DNA of 11,108 nucleotides, from NCBI GenBank assembly GCA_947460085.1, contig CANHGA010000048.1:1-11108 (forward strand), read 5' to 3'. The position numbers and the translations under genes were made by a program. Below are positions 7,464-11,108 of this stretch, one piece after another (the first letter of the stretch is position 1; the number at the start of each line of letters is the position of its first letter). A model generated the notes under the pieces. It saw nothing but the letters and a program-made list of their open reading frames with translations. It ran no database searches and was not told the origin of the DNA. Origin of the DNA: Synechococcaceae cyanobacterium (GTDB taxonomy: Bacteria; Cyanobacteriota; Cyanobacteriia; PCC-6307; Cyanobiaceae).

Positions 7464-7478
7464 TGAGCCAGGGGCTCA
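7464..7478. promoter_or_regulatory. Perfect inverted repeat in a divergent gap
   Basis: TGAGCC and GGCTCA flank the three bases AGG, giving a perfect 6-base-pair inverted repeat in the short gap between the small membrane protein gene (start 7454) and the hydrolase gene (start about 7530). It could be an operator for the divergent pair, or an RNA hairpin just before the membrane protein start. There is no T-run, so it does not look like an intrinsic terminator. I saw no good promoter hexamers; TAGCAT at 7490-7495 is a weak -10 candidate for the hydrolase gene. Confidence 0.35.
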
Positions 7479-7529
7479 CAAGATCTGCCTAGCATCGCCC
7501 CCAGCGCTGTTGTTGGCGGGGGATTGTTC

Positions 7530-8483
7530 GTGGTGGCGTCAGTGGACGTATTGAGTTCTGAAAGCTGGAGCCACCTGGGCCATCCCGTGCACAGCCTCAG
7601 CCGGGCCCCCCAAGAGCCCATCGGGCCGGCGATTTTGCTGGTGCATGGCTTTGGCGCCTCCACCGACCACTTCCGCCACAACATCCCTGCCCTCGCTGAG
7701 CACCACGAGGTGCATGCCATTGATTTGCTGGGTTTTGGCCGCAGCGCCAAGCCGGCAGAGCTGGCCTACGGCGGTGCCCTCTGGCGCGATCAACTCAGCG
7801 CCTATGTGGCCGAACGCATTGGCCGGCCCACGGTGCTGGTGGGCAATTCCCTCGGCGGTTTTGCCGCCCTGGCGGCCGGAGCAGCCCTGGGCGACCAGGC
7901 GGCCGGGGTGGTGCTGCTGAATGCGGCAGGGCCCTTCAGCGACGAGCAGGCTCCACCTAAGGGTTGGGGCAAGATTGCCCGCCAGACCATCGGCGGTGCC
8001 CTGTTCAAAAGCCCCGTGCTGCAGCGGATCCTGTTTGAAAACCTGCGCCGGCCGGCCACGATTCGCCGCACCCTCAACCAGGTGTACATCGACAAAACCA
8101 ACGTGGATGAGGCCCTGGTGGAGGCGATCCGCCTGCCATCGCTGGATCCCGGCGCCTTTGGGGTGTTCCGCACCGTGTTCGATATCCCCAAGGGCCAGCC
8201 CCTCGATGAGCTGTTTGCCCAGCTCACCTGCCCGTTGCTGCTGCTCTGGGGCATCCGCGATCCCTGGATCAATGCGGCCGGCCGGCGCGGTGCCTTCCAG
8301 CGCCATGCCCCAGCCAACACCACCGAAGTGGTGCTCGAGGCGGGCCACTGCCCCCACGATGAGGTGCCAGAGCAGGTGAACCGGGCCCTCTTGGAGTGGC
8401 TGGCTGGGCTGGCTACGGTCGGGCCAAGCTCCCAGCCCTCCTCCGATGACCCCCAGCTCCCCGTCCCTGCAGCAGCGCTCTGA
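7530..8483 (+). CDS. Alpha/beta fold hydrolase
   Basis: A cytosolic serine hydrolase of about 317 residues with a complete catalytic set. It shows the oxyanion segment AILLVHGFGAS, the nucleophile elbow VGNSLGG (S107), the acid in GIRDPWI (D244) and the histidine in EAGHCPHDE (H273), numbered from the GTG at 7530. The strand-loop IDLLGFGRSAKP is typical. The sequence style (GHPVH start, GNSLGG elbow) resembles cyanobacterial relatives of haloperoxidases and plant pheophytinase-like hydrolases, but the substrate cannot be read from sequence. The start is uncertain: TTG 7524, GTG 7530, GTG 7533 and GTG 7542 are in frame. GGGGGA at 7518-7523 sits 6-9 bases before the GTGs at 7530 and 7533, which is why I chose this region. 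The last 38 bases, coding a Ser/Pro-rich tail, overlap the start of the mutarotase gene in another frame, so the two are probably co-translated. Confidence 0.92.
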   Translation: MVASVDVLSSESWSHLGHPVHSLSRAPQEPIGPAILLVHGFGASTDHFRHNIPALAEHHEVHAIDLLGFGRSAKPAELAYGGALWRDQLSAYVAERIGRPTVLVGNSLGGFAALAAGAALGDQAAGVVLLNAAGPFSDEQAPPKGWGKIARQTIGGALFKSPVLQRILFENLRRPATIRRTLNQVYIDKTNVDEALVEAIRLPSLDPGAFGVFRTVFDIPKGQPLDELFAQLTCPLLLLWGIRDPWINAAGRRGAFQRHAPANTTEVVLEAGHCPHDEVPEQVNRALLEWLAGLATVGPSSQPSSDDPQLPVPAAAL

Positions 8484-9321
8484 GCCCTACCCCCATTGGT
8501 CGTCTACCACGGCCACAGGAGACGAGCTGCGGATCGTGCCCGAGCGGGGCGGCCTGGTCACGGGTTGGCGCAGTGGCGGCGAGGAGTGGCTTTACTTCGA
8601 TGCCGAGCGCTACGCCGACCCCACCAAATCGATCCGCGGCGGCATCCCGGTGCTGTTCCCGATCTGCGGCGGCCTCGCCGGCAGCCCCCTGCCCCAGCAC
8701 GGCTTCGCCCGGGACCTGCCCTGGCAGCTGGAGGAGCTCGCCGCTGCTGATGGAGCTTCCGCCGGGCCTGGCGTGCGCCTGAAGCTGGTAGACACCGACG
8801 CCACCCGGGCGGTGTTTCCCCATGCCTTCAACCTGGAGCTGGATTACCGGCTGACGCCCGGCTGCCTGGCGATCACTGCCCGCGTCAGCAATACCTCTGC
8901 GGCCGCCAGCCCTGCTTTGCCCTTCAGCCTGGGGCTCCATCCCTACCTTGCGGTGCAGGATCTGGCGGCTGTTCGCTTAGAAGGCCTGCCCGACCAATGC
9001 TTCGACCACATCCCCATGGCCGAGGCGGCCACCGCCGGCCAGCTGGAGCGGTTGACCACGGGCGTGGATTTCCTGGCCCATCCCAGCGGTGCCGTGCGCT
9101 TGGTGGATGCCGCCGCTCCCTCAGGGGGCCGTTGGATTGCGATGGAAACCCAGGCGCCCTTGGATCTGGCCGTGGTTTGGACCGAACCTCCCCGGCCGAT
9201 GGTGTGCCTGGAGCCCTGGACAGCCCCGCGGGGTGCCATGGCCAGCGGCGATCGGCTGCTGCAGGTCCAACCCGGCGAGACCCTGGAGCTCGCCTGCACC
9301 TACAGGGCCGGCGTGGGTTGA
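8446..9321 (+). CDS. Aldose 1-epimerase / D-hexose-6-phosphate mutarotase-like protein
   Basis: Galactose-mutarotase-fold enzyme of 291 residues, expected to interconvert alpha and beta anomers of a hexose or hexose phosphate in the cytosol. The N-terminal body has VPERGGLVTGWRSGGEEWLYF and SIRGGIPVLFPICGGL, typical of the YeaD-like (hexose-6-phosphate) branch. Likely catalytic residues are H85 in QHGFARDLPW, H165 in LGLHPYLAV and E256 in CLEPWTAPRGA. No signal peptide is seen. The ATG at 8446 is the only sensible start although it lacks a clear ribosome-binding site. It lies inside the end of the hydrolase gene, so translation probably depends on coupling. The 3' end overlaps the glcE-like gene on the other strand by 22 bases. 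The assignment to the phosphate-sugar branch is by sequence style, not by a diagnostic residue. Confidence 0.92.
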   Translation: MTPSSPSLQQRSEPYPHWSSTTATGDELRIVPERGGLVTGWRSGGEEWLYFDAERYADPTKSIRGGIPVLFPICGGLAGSPLPQHGFARDLPWQLEELAAADGASAGPGVRLKLVDTDATRAVFPHAFNLELDYRLTPGCLAITARVSNTSAAASPALPFSLGLHPYLAVQDLAAVRLEGLPDQCFDHIPMAEAATAGQLERLTTGVDFLAHPSGAVRLVDAAAPSGGRWIAMETQAPLDLAVVWTEPPRPMVCLEPWTAPRGAMASGDRLLQVQPGETLELACTYRAGVG

Positions 9322-10496
9322 ACCCCCGGCAGGCGGCCGCGGGCTAGTTGTTGTTTGGGATCGAATTGGCGCTTGATCGCCAGGGCCATGGGCCTGGACG
9401 GGGCATCCAGCCAGGCCGGCAGCTCGCTTGCGGCCGGTTGCTTGAGCACGGTGAGATAGCCACCCAGCTGGTGGCAGAGCCGCCGCAGGGCCTCGGCCTT
9501 GTAGCCGGGCAGATCGGCCCCGTTCGCCCAGGCGTAACCCAAGCCACTGCCGGCGCTGATCACCACGCCCAGGGCCTCCAGGTTGGGCTGGCTGAGCTCC
9601 CGGACCAGTTCGGCGCAGCCGCTGGGCTTCACCCCCAACCGCAGCAGCCAGGTTGGGTTTGTTGGGTTGTCCTGGTTGGTGTTGTAGTCCCCTGAATCGG
9701 GTCCGCGGCCCTGGGTTTCCAGGGCTTCCAGGGCATCCCGCTCGAGGGCTTGGGCCCCGAGGCCAAAGTCGGCCGCCTTGGCTTGGAGGCAGCTGATTTG
9801 CTCGGCCAGGGTGGGGCTGCTGATGCTGGCCAGGCTGATGAGCAGGCCCCAAACGCCATTCCCCTGCCGCTGCCAATCCACCCGCTCCGGGCTCAGGCTC
9901 GATGCCAGCAGCCACTGGCTCAGGGCTGCCAGCCCCTCGAGCTCACCGCTGATCCACAGGCCCCGGCGCTCAGGGGGGATGGGCAGGGTGCGCAGGTTGA
10001 GCTCGGTGATCAGGGCCAGGGAGCCCCAACTGCCGGCCAACAGACGCATCAGGTCGTAGCCGGCCACATTTTTCACCACCTGGCCGCCGGCCTTGGCGGC
10101 GGTGCCATCGGCCCGCAGCAGGCTGATGCCAATCACTTGATCGCGCACGCCCAGGTAGCGCTGGCGGAAGCCCCCGGCCAGCCCCCGGGCCACCAAGCCA
10201 CCAATGGTCCCCTGGCTGGCTTGGCCCCAGGGGGCATCCACCGCCAACCACTGCCCGTGGTGGGCTAGGGCCGCTTGCAGCTCTACCAGTGGTGTGCCGG
10301 CCTGCACCCGCACGGTGAAATCGCCGGGGCTGTGCTCCAGGATTTGGTTCAGCTTTTGGCAGCTCACCACCGCGCTGCCGGAGTTCACCTTTGGCCCCCA
10401 ATCCAGGCGGGTCCCTAACCCGGCGGGCAGCCAGGGGGAGCCCTGCTGGTGCAGCGTGCGCACCAGCTCCTGTAGCTCGCTGGGCTCAGGGGTCAT
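9300..10496 (-). CDS. glcE: FAD-binding oxidoreductase, glycolate oxidase/dehydrogenase subunit GlcE-like
   Basis: An FAD-binding protein of 398 residues of the PCMH/FAD_binding_4 fold. In the glycolate dehydrogenase GlcDEF complex, GlcE is the second flavin subunit and works with GlcD and the iron-sulfur subunit GlcF. Visible are PAGLGTRLDWG, the phosphate-binding stretch FTVRVQAGTPLVELQAALAHHGQ, TIGGLVARGLAGGFRQRYLG, VRDQVIGISLLRADG and GGQVVKNVAGYDLMRLLAGSWG. The C-terminus closes with IKRQFDPKQQLARGRLPG, the usual end of this family. It is longer than E. coli GlcE (about 350), partly through a Gly/Asn/Thr-rich insert at residues about 262-282. The start could be GTG 10499 or ATG 10496; I use ATG. 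No glcD or glcF is in the window, so the partner, or the exact substrate, is open. It is divergent from the DUF1537 gene with a 17-base gap. Confidence 0.88.
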   Translation of the reverse strand: MTPEPSELQELVRTLHQQGSPWLPAGLGTRLDWGPKVNSGSAVVSCQKLNQILEHSPGDFTVRVQAGTPLVELQAALAHHGQWLAVDAPWGQASQGTIGGLVARGLAGGFRQRYLGVRDQVIGISLLRADGTAAKAGGQVVKNVAGYDLMRLLAGSWGSLALITELNLRTLPIPPERRGLWISGELEGLAALSQWLLASSLSPERVDWQRQGNGVWGLLISLASISSPTLAEQISCLQAKAADFGLGAQALERDALEALETQGRGPDSGDYNTNQDNPTNPTWLLRLGVKPSGCAELVRELSQPNLEALGVVISAGSGLGYAWANGADLPGYKAEALRRLCHQLGGYLTVLKQPAASELPAWLDAPSRPMALAIKRQFDPKQQLARGRLPGVQPTPAL

Positions 10497-10516
10497 CACG
10501 GCACGATGGTGCCATG
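10497..10516. promoter_or_regulatory. Near-palindrome spanning two divergent start codons
   Basis: The 20 bases CACGGCACGATGGTGCCATG form two arms of eight bases with one mismatch around a GATG centre; the inner five pairs (GGCAC/GTGCC) are perfect. The right arm carries the ATG (10514) of the DUF1537 gene, and the left arm carries the possible GTG start (10499) of the glcE-like gene. The gap is too short for two promoters, so at least one must lie inside the opposite coding sequence. An operator role is a guess from symmetry and position. Confidence 0.3.
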
Positions 10517-11108
10517 GCCGGTCGCTTCAAGATCGTCGTCCTCGATGACGACCCCACCGGATCCCAAACGGTGCACAGCTGTCCCCTGTTGCTGCAATGG
10601 GATCGGGCCACCCTGCTCGAGGGTTTGGCCCGCCCCTCGCCCTTGCTGTTTGTGCTCGCCAACACCCGGGCGCTGGCCCCCGAAGCCGCCGCCGAGCGGG
10701 TTCAGGAGATCGCCCGGGCCCTGAAGGGAGCCATGGCCGAGCTGGATGCTGCCGCAGGCCCTGATGCTCCAGGGATCAACCACTGGTTGATCGTGAGCCG
10801 CGGCGATTCCACCCTGCGGGGCCATTTCCCCGTGGAAGTGGATGGGCTCGAGGCCGAACTCGGCCCCTTTGATGCCACGTTTTTGGTGCCGGCCTTTTTG
10901 CAGGGCGGTCGCACCACGGTGGCGGGAGTTCACCTGCTGTACGGAGAGCCCGTGCACACCAGTGCCTTCTCCCGCGATGGCCTATTTGGCTACGGCACCA
11001 GCTTTTTGCCCGCTTGGGTGGCCGAGAAAACGGCGGGTCGGATCCCCGCGGATCAGGTGGAGCTGGTGGGGCTTAAGGAGCTTGATGGAGCTCAGGAGGG
11101 CCTGCTCC
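10514..11108 (+). CDS. DUF1537 / four-carbon acid sugar kinase family protein (3' truncated)
   Basis: The frame stays open from the ATG at 10514 to the right edge, giving 198 residues of what is usually a protein of about 400-480. The N-terminal DUF1537 domain is recognisable: FKIVVLDDDPTGSQTVH at residues 5-21, VLANTRALAPEAA, and the signature SRGDSTLRGHFPVE starting at S95. PAFLQGGRTTVAGVHLLYGE and SAFSRDGLFGYGTSFLPAW follow, which match the substrate-binding half. Characterised relatives (OtnK, DtnK) phosphorylate four-carbon acid sugars such as threonate or erythronate with ATP; the nucleotide-binding C-terminal half lies outside the window. The DDDPTG form differs from the ADDFTG form of those enzymes, so the substrate may differ. 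No clear ribosome-binding site precedes the ATG. It is divergent from the glcE-like gene. Confidence 0.88.
   Translation, partial: MAGRFKIVVLDDDPTGSQTVHSCPLLLQWDRATLLEGLARPSPLLFVLANTRALAPEAAAERVQEIARALKGAMAELDAAAGPDAPGINHWLIVSRGDSTLRGHFPVEVDGLEAELGPFDATFLVPAFLQGGRTTVAGVHLLYGEPVHTSAFSRDGLFGYGTSFLPAWVAEKTAGRIPADQVELVGLKELDGAQEGLL

Noticed and set aside
6715..7554. A 279-codon plus-strand ORF across the methyltransferase and small membrane protein
   Set aside because: Pro/Arg/Gly-rich without motifs; the competing frames encode a methyltransferase with RHP and EE motifs and a clean three-helix protein.
7539..8357. A 272-codon minus-strand ORF opposite the alpha/beta hydrolase
   Set aside because: It is a shadow of the hydrolase, whose catalytic serine, aspartate and histidine are all in place on the plus strand.
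1..11108. Mobile element, CRISPR array, defence system or tRNA/rRNA gene
   Set aside because: I saw no transposase or integrase motifs, no terminal inverted repeats, no spaced direct repeats and no tRNA-like cloverleaf or rRNA sequence. All sizeable stretches are occupied by metabolic or membrane genes.

Overview
The window is dense, GC-rich bacterial DNA that reads like a picocyanobacterium of the Synechococcus/Cyanobium type. This rests on four things: strong G/C preference at third codon positions, very short or negative intergenic gaps, the gene set (cyanobacterial-style XFP phosphoketolase, NapA/NhaS3-type Na+/H+ antiporter, GlcE-like protein, DUF1537 kinase), and only one copy of the cyanobacterial octamer GCGATCGC found by eye. 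The taxonomic call is an inference from protein style, not from a marker gene.

Layout, left to right. (1) The 3' end of an unrecognised plus-strand gene (to 286) meets, tail to tail, a minus-strand two-gene operon: xfp (phosphoketolase) followed by glgP (glycogen phosphorylase). They are joined by an ATGA stop/start overlap at 2796-2799. (2) An 82-base divergent gap leads to a plus-strand pair: a CPA2-type cation/proton antiporter and a small membrane methyltransferase of the ICMT/PEMT type. (3) A short minus-strand gene for a three-helix membrane protein overlaps the 3' end of the methyltransferase gene. (4) A plus-strand pair follows: an alpha/beta hydrolase and a hexose-phosphate mutarotase-like aldose 1-epimerase, with overlapping reading frames. 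(5) A minus-strand glcE-like FAD-binding gene overlaps the epimerase tail to tail. (6) Only 17 bases from its start, a divergent DUF1537 (four-carbon acid sugar kinase family) gene begins and runs off the right edge.

How the genes fit together. GlgP releases glucose-1-phosphate from glycogen. Once that is converted to fructose-6-phosphate or xylulose-5-phosphate, it can feed Xfp, which makes acetyl-phosphate, so the xfp-glgP operon looks like a glycogen-to-acetyl-phosphate module. The mutarotase is also a sugar-metabolism enzyme but lies in another transcription unit. GlcE and the DUF1537 kinase both belong to families acting on small hydroxy acids or acid sugars, and their head-to-head arrangement hints at a shared pathway (inference).

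All three convergent gene pairs overlap (4, 41 and 22 bases), so there is no space for dedicated terminators between them. No gene-free stretch exceeds 100 bases. I saw no rRNA, tRNA, CRISPR array, transposase or integrase. I found ordinary core metabolism in an unusually compact arrangement and no convincing evidence of a wholly new system. The best leads are the xfp-glgP coupling, the 17-base glcE/DUF1537 divergent gap with its symmetric sequence, and the orphan three-helix membrane protein.
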